64,000 bases of DNA from CF-46 sp042408445 (lineage in GTDB: Bacteria > Chloroflexota > Limnocylindria > Limnocylindrales > CSP1-4): the NCBI GenBank assembly GCA_042408445.1, contig JBHORC010000013.1, forward strand, positions 14,287 to 78,286, written 5' to 3'. Both the position numbers and the translations under genes were made by a program. A model generated the notes under the pieces. That model did not search any database and had not been told where the DNA came from. It worked only from the letters and a program-made list of their open reading frames with translations. Shown one piece after another: positions 8,255-16,811 of this stretch. Numbering within the stretch: position 1 is the stretch's first letter; the number at the start of each line of letters is the position of its first letter.

Positions 8255-10297
8255 TCAGGCTCGGCGGCGGCCGCCTGACTTCGCTGCGGGGTCCGGTTCG
8301 ACGACGGCCTCCAGGTCGTCCATCAGGTAGCGGCGGAGGAACGCCCGGATCCGCTTGAACGCGTCCCGCTTGTTCTCGCGACGCTCCCAGCCGTGGCCCT
8401 CGTCGTCGTACCAGTGGACCTCGTGATGCTTCCCCTCGATCTCGAGGGCCTCGATCATCTTCTCCGACATCAGTGGCACGACCCGACGATCCTTCCGGCC
8501 GTGGAGGATCAGGAGCGGCGCCTCGATCTGCTCCGCCCGATAGAGCGGTGAGCCGCGGCGGTAGGCGCTCGACTTCGTCGGATCGTCCGGTGAGCCCATC
8601 ATCCGGCCGAGGTCGAGCCGACCGGGCCGATCTCCGTGCCGATAGCTCTCCGCGATCTCCGAATCGCCGTAGAGGTCGACACCGACCTGCCACAGCGACG
8701 GCTCGTCGACGAGCGCGCAGAGCACCAGGTAGCCGCCGTACGAGCCGCCATAGATCCCGAGTCGGCCGTTCGACCAGGGCTGCGCGGCGACCCAGCGGCC
8801 CGCGTCGACCATGTCGTGGACGTCGGCGTTGCCCCACTCCCCGGTGTTCGCGTCGCGGAACGCCGTGCCGTAGCCGGTCGACCCGCGGAAGTCCACGTCC
8901 AGGAAGGCAAAGCCCTCGCGGACGAGCAGCTGCTTGAACGGCACCCAGGCGCGGTAGGCCTGCCACGTCGGCCCGCCGTGCGGGAACACGACCGTCGGCA
9001 CGCGGCCGGCGCCCCGACGACCCGTCGCCGCGGCCGGTCGCCAGAGCGTGCCCTCGATCCGGAGGCCGTCGCGCGCCTTGAAGGAGATGCGCTGGCCCTC
9101 CACCGTTCGCTCCGGCGCGAAGGCGGCGGCGAGCACCTCGGGACGCGAGTTCGTGACCTGGCGCGGACGGGCGCGGGCCGAGGCCCCCGCCGCGACGGGA
9201 AGGATCCAGACGTCCTGCGGGCGGTCCTGGCTCTCGCCGATCGCGACGAGCGATCCGCCATCCGCGGTGAAGCCGACGGACCGCCAGACGCCTGGCCACG
9301 GGTTCGCGACCGCTCCGCGACTCGCGGCGACCGTGGGCGGCGGGTTCTTCGGCGGCCGGCCGCGACCGCGTTTCACGGTCCCGTCGCCTGCGATCGGCGC
9401 GACGACGAGGTCGATCAGGGCGTCGTGGACCTCGATGTGGGCGAAGCGGCGCCCGTCCGGCGATGGGACGGCCGCGTAGCCGTAGCCACCGCTCGGCTCG
9501 CCGTGCTCGCGCTCGCCGCTCGTCAGGACCGTCTTCGTCCGGCCATCCGCGCCGAGACGGACGACCTGGAACCAGCCGTCGGCGTCGGAGAGGTAGAGGA
9601 ACCCGCCATCCGGCATCGCCCGCGGACCCGCCGCCCACTCCCGACCACCGCCGGCGACCCGCTCCTCCTCGCCGTTCGCAACCGTCACGAGATGGATCTC
9701 GGAGCGACCGAAGTCCGGGCCACGGAACGACTGGGTCGCGATGGCCCGGCCGTCCGCGGCCCATTCGACGTCCTCGACGTCGAACCCGGTTCCGGTGAGC
9801 GAGCGCGGCTCCGGCGGCTTCGGGTCGCGGGCCGGGCGACCGCGGCGCGGGATCGGCGCGTCCACGAGCCAGACCTGCGACCAGCCGCGGCGGCGCGAGA
9901 CGAACGCGATCCGCCGCCCGTCTGGCGACCAGCGCGGCATCGAGACGCCGGCGGGGTGGCTCGTCACGAGGACGTCGCGCGTGCCATCGACGTCGACGAC
10001 CCGGATCTCGTCGCCGCGGGTGTAGGCGAGACGACGGCCGTCCGGCGACCACTGCGGATCGCCGAGATCCTTCTCGGAGGCGGTGATCGCCGTGGGCATG
10101 CCGCCGCGAAGCGACGCAACGAGGATCTGGCGAGCGCCGGCAGCCTCGTGCGTATAGGCGATGGTGCGATCGCGAGGGTGGACGCGGATCTCCCGCGGCG
10201 AATCGACCGCGACGAGCCGCTCGATCGTCAGCCCGCCCGTGGCTGCCGCCTCCGGCGCGCTCGATGCCCGGCCGGCCGGCCCCTCCGCTCGTGTCAT
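8255..10297 (-). CDS. S9 family prolyl oligopeptidase-like serine peptidase
   Basis: About 680 residues: an N-terminal beta-propeller of TolB/PD40-type repeats (several SPDGRRIAF-like and WSPDGRR motifs) and a C-terminal alpha/beta hydrolase. The catalytic triad is visible: Ser in GIYGGSYGGYL, Asp in LHGRKDRRVVP, and His in DDEGHGWERREN. It should cleave short peptides, probably acyl-aminoacyl- or dipeptidyl-peptidase-like. There is no signal peptide, so a cytoplasmic location is likely. The ATG at 10297 overlaps the stop of the upstream tandem DinB gene (ATGA), showing translational coupling; a longer frame extends upstream but lies inside that gene. Confidence 0.92.
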   Translation of the reverse strand: MTRAEGPAGRASSAPEAAATGGLTIERLVAVDSPREIRVHPRDRTIAYTHEAAGARQILVASLRGGMPTAITASEKDLGDPQWSPDGRRLAYTRGDEIRVVDVDGTRDVLVTSHPAGVSMPRWSPDGRRIAFVSRRRGWSQVWLVDAPIPRRGRPARDPKPPEPRSLTGTGFDVEDVEWAADGRAIATQSFRGPDFGRSEIHLVTVANGEEERVAGGGREWAAGPRAMPDGGFLYLSDADGWFQVVRLGADGRTKTVLTSGEREHGEPSGGYGYAAVPSPDGRRFAHIEVHDALIDLVVAPIAGDGTVKRGRGRPPKNPPPTVAASRGAVANPWPGVWRSVGFTADGGSLVAIGESQDRPQDVWILPVAAGASARARPRQVTNSRPEVLAAAFAPERTVEGQRISFKARDGLRIEGTLWRPAAATGRRGAGRVPTVVFPHGGPTWQAYRAWVPFKQLLVREGFAFLDVDFRGSTGYGTAFRDANTGEWGNADVHDMVDAGRWVAAQPWSNGRLGIYGGSYGGYLVLCALVDEPSLWQVGVDLYGDSEIAESYRHGDRPGRLDLGRMMGSPDDPTKSSAYRRGSPLYRAEQIEAPLLILHGRKDRRVVPLMSEKMIEALEIEGKHHEVHWYDDEGHGWERRENKRDAFKRIRAFLRRYLMDDLEAVVEPDPAAKSGGRRRA

Positions 10298-11397
10298 CGA
10301 TCCTCCTCGACGGTTCCGACGAGCCGGACGGACAGGGGCCAACCCAGCCTCGCCGCCCACGGCCCGATCATCGCGTGATGCGCACGGACATGGCCGTGCA
10401 GGTCCTCGTAGGCCCAGCCGAACCCTTCGGGATCCAGCCACTCGTCGTCGCGCATCGCGTGGGCGGCTGCCCGGAGGCGATCGCGGCCGGCGACAAATCG
10501 TTCGCGCAACTCGCCGGGCGCCACGTCACGGAGCGCGCGGACCGTCCGATCGTTGAACGCATCGATGCCGTCGGCCGGCAGAGCGGGCCAGGTGCCGCTC
10601 GCCGAATGCACCTCGAGCGCCGCCGCGCCCTCCGCGAACCAGGTCCCGAGGTGCCCGACGTGATCGGCGAACGACCAGTCGCCGCCCGTCGGGCGCCGCC
10701 AGTCACGCTCCGGGACCGTCGCCATCAGCTCCTCGAACGCGGTCAGGACGGTCGCGTCCTCCGACCAGAAGCGGGCCCGGGAGGTGTCGAGGCCGCGCCG
10801 GGTCGGCTGGGGGTCCGGGCCGAAGGGATCGTTGCCGATCTGGCGGGTCCGGAGCTGGTCCGTCCACGGCTCGAGGACGCCGAGATGATCGATCGCATGG
10901 CCGTGGAGCACCTGGTGGACCCAGCCCCACGCGGCGTCGCTCCGGATCGTCTCCGCGGGGAGCTGCCGCGCGGCGTGGACGACGCGGTCATGGGCGAGCG
11001 AAGCGCGCCGGCGCAGGTCCGCTGGCGGGATCGTCTCGAACCGCTCGCGACGCGTCTCGTTGAACGTGTCGAAATCGCCGCCGTCGTAATCCTCGTCGGA
11101 CGGCCAGGCGCGTCCACGGCTGACGCCGTCGATGTAGTCGGCAGCCAGCTCCCACCAGTCGACGAGATGGCCGACGTGGTCGAGCAGGGACCAGTCCGGA
11201 CCGCCGGCGTCGGACGGTGCCGCGCCCGGCAGGCGCCAGGCCGCGTCGTCGAGGCCGGCCCAGACCGCGACCAGGCGATCGTGGATCGCGGCCTCGTCCG
11301 ACCAGTAGTCGCGTCGAGTGGATCGGAAGTCGACCGCCCGGATCGTGGCGAGATCGCTTCTTCGAAGGTCGACGGTGGCATCGACGGCGACGGTCAT
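10294..11397 (-). CDS. Tandem DinB/maleylpyruvate isomerase-like protein
   Basis: A 367-residue protein made of two related four-helix domains. The first (residues ~30-185) carries WSLLDHVGHLVDWW and LHGHAIDHLGVLEPW; the second (~210-350) carries WSFADHVGHLGTWF and LHGHVRAHHAMIGPW. These paired His segments are the metal-ligand positions of DinB-like enzymes, so both halves look capable of binding metal. The tandem arrangement indicates an internal duplication. It forms a coupled two-gene unit with the S9 peptidase. Substrate unknown; thiol-dependent transferase is one family role. Confidence 0.85.
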   Translation of the reverse strand: MTVAVDATVDLRRSDLATIRAVDFRSTRRDYWSDEAAIHDRLVAVWAGLDDAAWRLPGAAPSDAGGPDWSLLDHVGHLVDWWELAADYIDGVSRGRAWPSDEDYDGGDFDTFNETRRERFETIPPADLRRRASLAHDRVVHAARQLPAETIRSDAAWGWVHQVLHGHAIDHLGVLEPWTDQLRTRQIGNDPFGPDPQPTRRGLDTSRARFWSEDATVLTAFEELMATVPERDWRRPTGGDWSFADHVGHLGTWFAEGAAALEVHSASGTWPALPADGIDAFNDRTVRALRDVAPGELRERFVAGRDRLRAAAHAMRDDEWLDPEGFGWAYEDLHGHVRAHHAMIGPWAARLGWPLSVRLVGTVEEDR

Positions 11398-11466
11398 CCC
11401 CTGGGACCGCGGGGAATTCTGCCGCCGGTCACCCGCCCACCGCAGCCCGAGTTGCCGGCACCGACG

Positions 11467-12336
11467 TCACGACCGGTCGGCCGGCGTTCGCTGGCTCGAC
11501 TGGACGCTGGCCTCGAGCTGGTCGCCGAGCTCGACGGTCCGCCGGAAGGCGGCCCAGACGGCCTCCGAGAGCACGGTCCGGAGCCGTCCCGACTCCAGCT
11601 CATGGAGGGCGGCCGCGGACGTTCCGCCCGGCGACGTCACCATGTTCCGGAGCTCCGCGGGGTGCATCGCCGACTGCTTCGCGAAGAGCGTGCTGCCCTC
11701 GAGCGTCTCGACGACCAGGTCGTGGGCGACGTGCCGCGGAAAGCCGAGGTGGACCGCGGCGTCGATGAGCGCCTCCATCACGAGGAAGACGTACGTCGGG
11801 CCCGTCCCGGAGACGGCCGTGGCCATCGCGACCATCTTCTCGTCGTCGACTTCGATCTGGGTGCCGAGCGCCCCGAGCAGCGCCGCCGCCTGCGCCCGCT
11901 GCTCCTCGGTCGTCGCCGGCGTGGCGTACCAGACCGTGACGCCCTTGCCCAGCCGGGCGGGCGTGTTCGGCATCGCCCGGATGACCTGGTCGTGGCCGAG
12001 CGTCCCGATGAGCGCCTTCGTGGTCGCGCCGGCGAGCACGCTCAGGACGACCTGACCGCGGCGAAGCGAAGGGCCGATCTCGCCGCCGACGCGAAGGAGC
12101 ATCTGGGGCTTGATGCCGAGCAGGACGACGTCCGCGGCCGCGATCGCCTCCCGGTTGTCGCCGACGACGCGGATTCCGTACTCCGATCGGAGGTGGTCGC
12201 GGCGCTCGGCGCGGGGATGGCTGGCGACGATCTGGCTCGGGGCCACGAGCTCGCCCCGGAGCAGGCCGGCGATCATCGCCTCCGCCATGACGCCGGAGCC
12301 GATGGTGGCGATCGTCCGGTCGTTCAGCGCGGTCAT
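11467..12336 (-). CDS. proC: Pyrroline-5-carboxylate reductase
   Basis: A 289-residue protein that reduces P5C to proline with NAD(P)H. The N-terminal Rossmann motif (IATIGSGVMAEAMIAGLL), the LGIKPQMLL segment, VIRAMPNTPARLGKGVTVW and the C-terminal dimer motif (VTSPGGTSAAALHELESGRLRTVLSEAV) are all characteristic. The start at 12336 fits the Rossmann fold; upstream in-frame sequence is Pro/Ser-rich and unconserved. GATACT lies seven bases upstream with TG before it (extended -10), suggesting a leaderless mRNA. Confidence 0.96.
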   Translation of the reverse strand: MTALNDRTIATIGSGVMAEAMIAGLLRGELVAPSQIVASHPRAERRDHLRSEYGIRVVGDNREAIAAADVVLLGIKPQMLLRVGGEIGPSLRRGQVVLSVLAGATTKALIGTLGHDQVIRAMPNTPARLGKGVTVWYATPATTEEQRAQAAALLGALGTQIEVDDEKMVAMATAVSGTGPTYVFLVMEALIDAAVHLGFPRHVAHDLVVETLEGSTLFAKQSAMHPAELRNMVTSPGGTSAAALHELESGRLRTVLSEAVWAAFRRTVELGDQLEASVQSSQRTPADRS

Positions 12337-12343
12337 CGGCGGG

Positions 12344-12349
12344 AGTATC
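12344..12349 (-). promoter_or_regulatory. Extended -10 box of proC
   Basis: On the minus strand TGCGATACT ends seven bases before the proC ATG. It matches TATACT at five of six positions and carries a TG two bases upstream; no -35 is evident. Confidence 0.5.
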
Positions 12350-12400
12350 GCACGGGAATCCGTCCAGAACGGGCGGGATCGCGGGTCGGAACGCCCGATT

Positions 12401-13438
12401 TCAGGGCCGGGTGGCGGTCGCGAGCAGGAAGAAGCGTCCCGTTGATCGCACGTCGATCCCGGTGAAGCCGGCGGCGGCCAGCGCGTCGCGGACTTCATCG
12501 GCCGTCCGGTACGTCTTCACGATCGTGAATTCGCGGCCGTCGGCGAGACGGCGGACGGCTCGATCCCCGGTCGCGGGCTCGTGGTCGGCGGCGCCGGATT
12601 GCGGATCCGGCAGCGAGTCGATCAGCGCGATCCGGCCGCCGGGTGCGAGCCAGCGGCCGGCGAGCGTGAGGAACTCGACCGTTCGGTCGCGCTGGACGTG
12701 GCTGAGCCAGAAGCCGAGGAACAGGGCGCCGGCCGGCTCGCCGTCGGGTTCGGCCCACGCGTCGCGGACGTGGAGATGGGCCCGCAGGCCGTGGGCGAGC
12801 AGACGCTCGCGCGCGCGCTCGAGGGGGGCCTGGGCCGCGTCGTACATCCAGAGCTCGCCCTTCGCGACGAGCAGGGTTGACCACCAGCCCGTCCCGGCGG
12901 CGAGCTCGACGATCCGGCCGCGCATCGGGAGCGCGTCCAGCCACCGGCCGGCGGCATCGAGCTCCGCGTTCCAGGCTGCGTCGTGGATCGGGCCCCGCTC
13001 GTATCGACCGCGCCGCAGGTACCAGTCGTCGTATTCGGGGGCACGCGCTTCGTAGTACGCGACGAGGTCGGCGTCCAGGGTGTCGCGGGGCCGCGGCGAC
13101 GAGTCGCTCGGGAAGGTCGCGGCGGGGTGCGGCGGAGGCGGGATGGAGGTCGATGACGCCGTGGGTTCGTGCGGCACCTCCGAGCTCGAGGGCGGCGAGG
13201 CCGACGAGGCGGCCGTCGCGGACATCGACGCAGCGCGCGCCTCGAGCGCCGCGCGGAGGCGGAACCGGAGGAACGGGTTGTCACCGGCCTTGCCCAGGCA
13301 GTCCGGGCAGAGCCGGGCAAAGCCCTCGAGGTCGTCCGCCGATCGGGTCGTCCAGCTTCGCCCGCACCAGAGACACGCGAAGGACGTCGCCGGCGTCGGC
13401 GCCGCCGCCCGGCCGCGATCGGACCGCGAGGTCGCCAC
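12401..13438 (-). CDS. SAM-dependent methyltransferase with N-terminal zinc ribbon
   Basis: About 345 residues. Residues ~15-45 hold two CxxC pairs (CLWCGRSW and LCPDCLGK), a zinc-ribbon-like knuckle; a Ser/Pro-rich linker follows; then a class I methyltransferase begins near residue 125 (YYEARAPEYDDWYL), with motif I IVELAAGTGWWS, a LWMYDAAQAPLERARERL region and GRIALIDSLPD. The GTG start at 13438 lies two bases after the stop of the cobalamin-binding-type gene, so the two are in one operon. The target (metabolite, protein or RNA) cannot be inferred. Confidence 0.8.
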   Translation of the reverse strand: MATSRSDRGRAAAPTPATSFACLWCGRSWTTRSADDLEGFARLCPDCLGKAGDNPFLRFRLRAALEARAASMSATAASSASPPSSSEVPHEPTASSTSIPPPPHPAATFPSDSSPRPRDTLDADLVAYYEARAPEYDDWYLRRGRYERGPIHDAAWNAELDAAGRWLDALPMRGRIVELAAGTGWWSTLLVAKGELWMYDAAQAPLERARERLLAHGLRAHLHVRDAWAEPDGEPAGALFLGFWLSHVQRDRTVEFLTLAGRWLAPGGRIALIDSLPDPQSGAADHEPATGDRAVRRLADGREFTIVKTYRTADEVRDALAAAGFTGIDVRSTGRFFLLATATRP

Positions 13439-13440
13439 GG

Positions 13441-14367
13441 TCAGACGACCGGCGTCCAGCCCGCTGCCGGCGACCCGCCGCGGAACGTCTCGGGATCGAA
13501 GATCTCGGCGAGCATCTCGATGCCGTCGACGACTCGCGGCCCGGGTCGCGAGAAGTAGGACGAGCCGTCGAGCGCGATGAGGTTGCCCCGGTCGATCGCG
13601 GGGATCCGGCCGAGCCAGTCCGGGCGCGGGGTGGCCGCCCACTCGGCAACCGTCTCCAGGAGGTGGTAGCCGCAGGGCATGAGGAGGAGCAGGTCCGGGT
13701 CCACCTCGCCGACGGCGTCCCACGTCGTGGGCCGGGCCGGCTCGCCATCGCGACCCAGGAGGTCCCAGCCGCCGGCTCGGCGGATCTGGTCCGGGACCCA
13801 GTGGCCCACGGCGAACGGCGGGTCGAGCCACTCCAGGCCCACGACCCGCGGCCCGGAGAAGCCCTGATCGCGACGATCCTGGACCTTCGTCTCGACCGCC
13901 CGCAGTCGCTCGCGGAGCGCCTCGACGAGCTCGACCGCCGCGTCCTCGGCGTCGGTCATCGCGCCGACGGTCGCGATCGTGTTGAGGATCCCCTCGATCG
14001 ACGTCGGCTCGAGCGACACGACCGTCGTGTCCATCTCGAGCGCGCGGACCGCCTCGTTCACCTCGCGGTAGCCGACCGCACAGACCGTGCACAGCTCCTG
14101 GGTGAGGATCAGGTCCGCGTCCGCAGCCTCCAGCGCGTCCTCGTCCAGGTGGTAGATCGCGGATCCACCGTGCACCGCGTCCTCGACGCGATGATGGATC
14201 TCGCGGCTCGTCGCCCCGTGGAGATCGAGCGCATCGCGGGTCATGACCGGCAGGCCGACGACCTCGGGTGGCCAGTCGCACTCGTGGGTGACGCCGACCA
14301 GCTCGTCCCGGAGCCCGAGGGCGCAGACGATCTCGGTCGCGGATGGGAGGAGCGAGACGATGCGCAT
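13441..14367 (-). CDS. BtuF-like cobalamin/ferri-type binding protein without signal peptide
   Basis: A 308-residue protein beginning MRIVSLLPSATEIVCALG, a typical start of BtuF-like periplasmic-binding domains (also seen in cytoplasmic cobalamin-binding homologues). Later segments (ADLILTQELCTVC, VVSLEPTSIEGILNTIATVG, VVGLEWLDPPFAVGHWVPD) match the second lobe of this fold. There is no signal peptide or lipobox, so it should be cytoplasmic or non-classical, and no permease or ATPase gene is adjacent. It is the first gene of an operon with the methyltransferase; a link to corrinoid chemistry is possible but unproven. Confidence 0.85.
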   Translation of the reverse strand: MRIVSLLPSATEIVCALGLRDELVGVTHECDWPPEVVGLPVMTRDALDLHGATSREIHHRVEDAVHGGSAIYHLDEDALEAADADLILTQELCTVCAVGYREVNEAVRALEMDTTVVSLEPTSIEGILNTIATVGAMTDAEDAAVELVEALRERLRAVETKVQDRRDQGFSGPRVVGLEWLDPPFAVGHWVPDQIRRAGGWDLLGRDGEPARPTTWDAVGEVDPDLLLLMPCGYHLLETVAEWAATPRPDWLGRIPAIDRGNLIALDGSSYFSRPGPRVVDGIEMLAEIFDPETFRGGSPAAGWTPVV

Positions 14368-14417
14368 GGGGCAAGCCAGTGTAGCCGCGAGTGGTCGCGG
14401 ACCCGGCCGTTGAGAGC

Positions 14418-14437
14418 TCCCGGGCGCGTCCCCGGGA
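14418..14437 (-). terminator. GC hairpin after the ferredoxin gene
   Basis: A 7-bp stem (TCCCGGG with CCCGGGA) and 6-base loop about 20 bases downstream of the ferredoxin stop. No U-tract, so termination is uncertain. Confidence 0.35.
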
Positions 14438-14458
14438 TCGCGATCCTGCGACGCCGGC

Positions 14459-14746
14459 TCAGGCGGGCTTGAGCGCGTCGACCTCGGCGCGGGCGGCAGC
14501 CTTGTCCGTGTACCAGATCGCGTCGATTCGCGTGTAGTTCGCCCACTCGGCCGGGAGCGACTCCTCCGGGAAGATCGCGTTCACCGGGCACTCGGGCTCA
14601 CAGGCGCCGCAGTCGATGCATTCGTTCGGGTCGATGAACAGCTTCCGGTCCGTGCCTTCCTCGTAGTGGATGCAGTCGACCGGGCAGACCGAGACGCACG
14701 AGACGTCGAGCACGTCGATGCACGGCTCGGCGATCACATAAGCCAT
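14459..14746 (-). CDS. fdxA: 7Fe-type ferredoxin
   Basis: A 95-residue ferredoxin. The cysteine pattern is that of [3Fe-4S][4Fe-4S] ferredoxins: C9, C17, C21 and C25 in the first motif (CIDVLDVSCVSVCPVDC) and C43, C46, C49 and C53 in the second (CIDCGACEPEC). C17 replaces the central cysteines expected in a normal 4Fe motif. A conserved family tail follows (AIFPEESLP...WANYTRI). It is a soluble low-potential electron carrier. A GAGGAGAA ribosome site lies nine bases before the ATG. It may supply electrons to the glutamate synthase or the FAD/Fe-S oxidoreductase in this window, but that is inference. Confidence 0.95.
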   Translation of the reverse strand: MAYVIAEPCIDVLDVSCVSVCPVDCIHYEEGTDRKLFIDPNECIDCGACEPECPVNAIFPEESLPAEWANYTRIDAIWYTDKAAARAEVDALKPA

Positions 14747-14816
14747 GGACTTCGTTTCTCCTCGACCCGGCTGGAAGGCGCTCGACGGGATGCCGTCCCG
14801 TTCGGGAGGCGCCCGA

Positions 14817-14822
14817 ATCCTA
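14817..14822 (-). promoter_or_regulatory. Extended -10 box of ferredoxin gene
   Basis: TGCTAGGAT on the minus strand about 70 bases before the fdxA start. Unlike many genes here, this one has a leader with a ribosome site (GAGGAGAA) and a small 6-bp hairpin near 14790. Confidence 0.5.
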
Positions 14823-14850
14823 GCACCGCGCCGTCACCCGGCAGACACGT

Positions 14851-15417
14851 TCAGCGAGCGGCGATGCGGAACGACGCGCGCATCCCCTTCTGCCAGTGGC
14901 TCGGGATGTGGCAGCCGAGGAGCAGACCCTGGACCGCGGTGACGGTCGGCGGAACCGTCCACGTGACATCGACGCGCTGGCCGGAGGGGACGACGACGCG
15001 GAGACCGGCGACCTCGGGCGCCACGCTGACGGCCGGCGTCGGCCCGGGCGGCGCATTGATCGTCGCGAGCTCGGCTGCTTCCCACGCGTCCTGCACCGCC
15101 TGGTCGCCGATCACGAGCTCGTGGATCTCGAGTCCGCCGTTGACGACATGCAGGAGCACGGTCTCGCCCGGCACGACGTCGACCGGATCCGGCAGGAAGA
15201 TCCAGTCCTTCAGCACGATGTTGACCTCGCGCGGCGTCGCCGAGGAGCCGGGGATGACCGGCGGGGTCGCGGGCGGCGTCCCGCTGCCACACGCGGCTAC
15301 GACGAGGGCGACAAGCGACACGAGGGTGACGTGGGCCACGACGCCGGCGCGACGGACCGCGGCGGTGCCGCGGCGCGGGAAACGATCGAGGCGAGCGACG
15401 CTCGTGAGGTGGGGCAC
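14851..15417 (-). CDS. Cupredoxin (type-1 copper) lipoprotein
   Basis: About 188 residues. A basic N-terminus and hydrophobic stretch end in a lipobox (VVAAC, Cys43), so it should be lipid-anchored outside the membrane. A Pro-rich linker is followed by one blue-copper domain with ligands visible as His99 (EIHELVIG), Cys169, His174 and Met179 (CHIPSHWQKGM). It probably carries electrons between respiratory complexes, or handles copper. The GTG at 15417 is supported by a TAGACT -10 box seven bases upstream. It is divergent from the polyamine-type ABC operon. Three other cupredoxin domains in this window are fused to respiratory proteins. Confidence 0.87.
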   Translation of the reverse strand: MPHLTSVARLDRFPRRGTAAVRRAGVVAHVTLVSLVALVVAACGSGTPPATPPVIPGSSATPREVNIVLKDWIFLPDPVDVVPGETVLLHVVNGGLEIHELVIGDQAVQDAWEAAELATINAPPGPTPAVSVAPEVAGLRVVVPSGQRVDVTWTVPPTVTAVQGLLLGCHIPSHWQKGMRASFRIAAR

Positions 15418-15424
15418 GGCCGGG

Positions 15425-15430
15425 AGTCTA
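15425..15430 (-). promoter_or_regulatory. -10 box of cupredoxin lipoprotein, leaderless type
   Basis: TAGACT on the minus strand with seven bases to the GTG start at 15417 and no ribosome-binding sequence in between. Confidence 0.55.
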
Positions 15431-15607
15431 CGGCCGAACGGACGACCACCTTGCGCGACGGCAGCCGCGGCCGTCTTGACACCCGGCCGCGACCACCGGC
15501 ACAGTGCGCCAACGTTCGCGCCGGAGGCCGCGCGTCCGTCCGGCCTGTCCGACGCCTGAAGATGCGGCGACGGGCCGATCGTCATCGGATCCAGATCGAG
15601 GACCCGC

Positions 15608-16780
15608 TTGACCGTTTCGAGCGTCACCACGGACCACCCGAACACGACCGGCGCGCCTGCGCCTGCGCCCGCGCGGAGCGGGTCCGGCGGCGCCTCGGCC
15701 GTCCGACTGGAACAGCTGACCAAGGTCTTCGGCAGCGACGACGCGGGGCGCCGGGTCGCGGCGACGATCGCGGCCGCCACGGGGACCGCCTCGCTGACCG
15801 CGGTCGACCACATCGACCTGGATGTCGGCGACGGCGAGTTCTTCTCGATGCTGGGTCCGTCCGGGTCCGGCAAGACGACGACCCTTCGGATGATCGCCGG
15901 GTTCGAGCTGCCGACCTCCGGACGAATCCTCCTGCACGGCGTCGACGTCTCGAACCAGCCGCCGTTCGAGCGCGACGTGAACACCGTCTTCCAGGACTAC
16001 GCCCTGTTTCCCCACATGTCGGTCGCGGACAACGTCGGGTACGGGCTCATCGTCCGGAAGGTCCCGAAGGCGGACCGGGTTCGCCGGGTGGGCGAGGCGC
16101 TGGAGATGGTCCGGCTCGCGGGCTACGACAAGCGGCGACCCGGCCAGCTCTCCGGCGGGCAGCGTCAGCGCGTCGCCCTCGCGCGCGCGCTCGTCAACCG
16201 GCCGCGCGTGCTTCTGCTGGACGAGCCGCTGGGCGCGCTGGATCTCAAGCTCCGGGAGGAGATGCAGATCGAGCTGAAGGCGATCCAGCAGCAGGTCGGC
16301 ATCACGTTCATCTACGTGACCCACGATCAGGAGGAGGCGCTCACGATGAGCGACCGCCTCGCGGTCTTCAACCGTGGCCGGATCGAACAGGTCGGCGCGC
16401 CGGCGGAGGTCTACGAGCGGCCCGCGACGGCGTTCGTCGCCGGGTTCGTCGGCACGTCCAACCTGCTTCGCGGCGCCGTCGCCGAGGCGATCGTCGGCGA
16501 CGCCGCCACGTACACGGTTCGGCCGGAGAAGATCCGGCTCGCCGAACCGTCCGATCCGGTGCAGGCGAACGAGACCTCGGCGCTCGGCCGCATCGAGAGC
16601 GTCGTCTACCTCGGTCCGGACACGCGATATGTGGTCAGCCTCGATGCCGGCGCGCAGCTGGTCGTCACCCAGCAGAACCTCGCGACCTCGTCGACGGACG
16701 CGCTCGCGCTCGCCGGCAAGGCCGTCCGTCTCATCTGGAATCGGCAGCACAACTACCGGGTCGCGGACTCGGCGTCGTAG
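15608..16780 (+). CDS. potA: Polyamine-type ABC importer ATPase (PotA-like)
   Basis: A 390-residue ATPase: Walker A (GPSGSGKTT), Q-loop region (VFQDYALFPHMSV), signature LSGGQRQR, Walker B (VLLLDEPLGALD) and a switch His (YVTHDQEEA). The C-terminal part (from about residue 290) is the TOBE-type regulatory domain of PotA/MalK-class ATPases. A 45-residue Ala/Pro/Gly-rich extension precedes the ABC domain, and the region between the first strand and Walker A is longer than usual. TTG at 15608 after CGAGGA is the only plausible start I see. First gene of a four-gene importer operon for spermidine/putrescine or a similar cationic substrate. Confidence 0.92.
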   Translation: MTVSSVTTDHPNTTGAPAPAPARSGSGGASAVRLEQLTKVFGSDDAGRRVAATIAAATGTASLTAVDHIDLDVGDGEFFSMLGPSGSGKTTTLRMIAGFELPTSGRILLHGVDVSNQPPFERDVNTVFQDYALFPHMSVADNVGYGLIVRKVPKADRVRRVGEALEMVRLAGYDKRRPGQLSGGQRQRVALARALVNRPRVLLLDEPLGALDLKLREEMQIELKAIQQQVGITFIYVTHDQEEALTMSDRLAVFNRGRIEQVGAPAEVYERPATAFVAGFVGTSNLLRGAVAEAIVGDAATYTVRPEKIRLAEPSDPVQANETSALGRIESVVYLGPDTRYVVSLDAGAQLVVTQQNLATSSTDALALAGKAVRLIWNRQHNYRVADSAS

Positions 16781-16811
16781 GACCCGCGGAGCGGGCGAAG
16801 GAGGAGGACAG

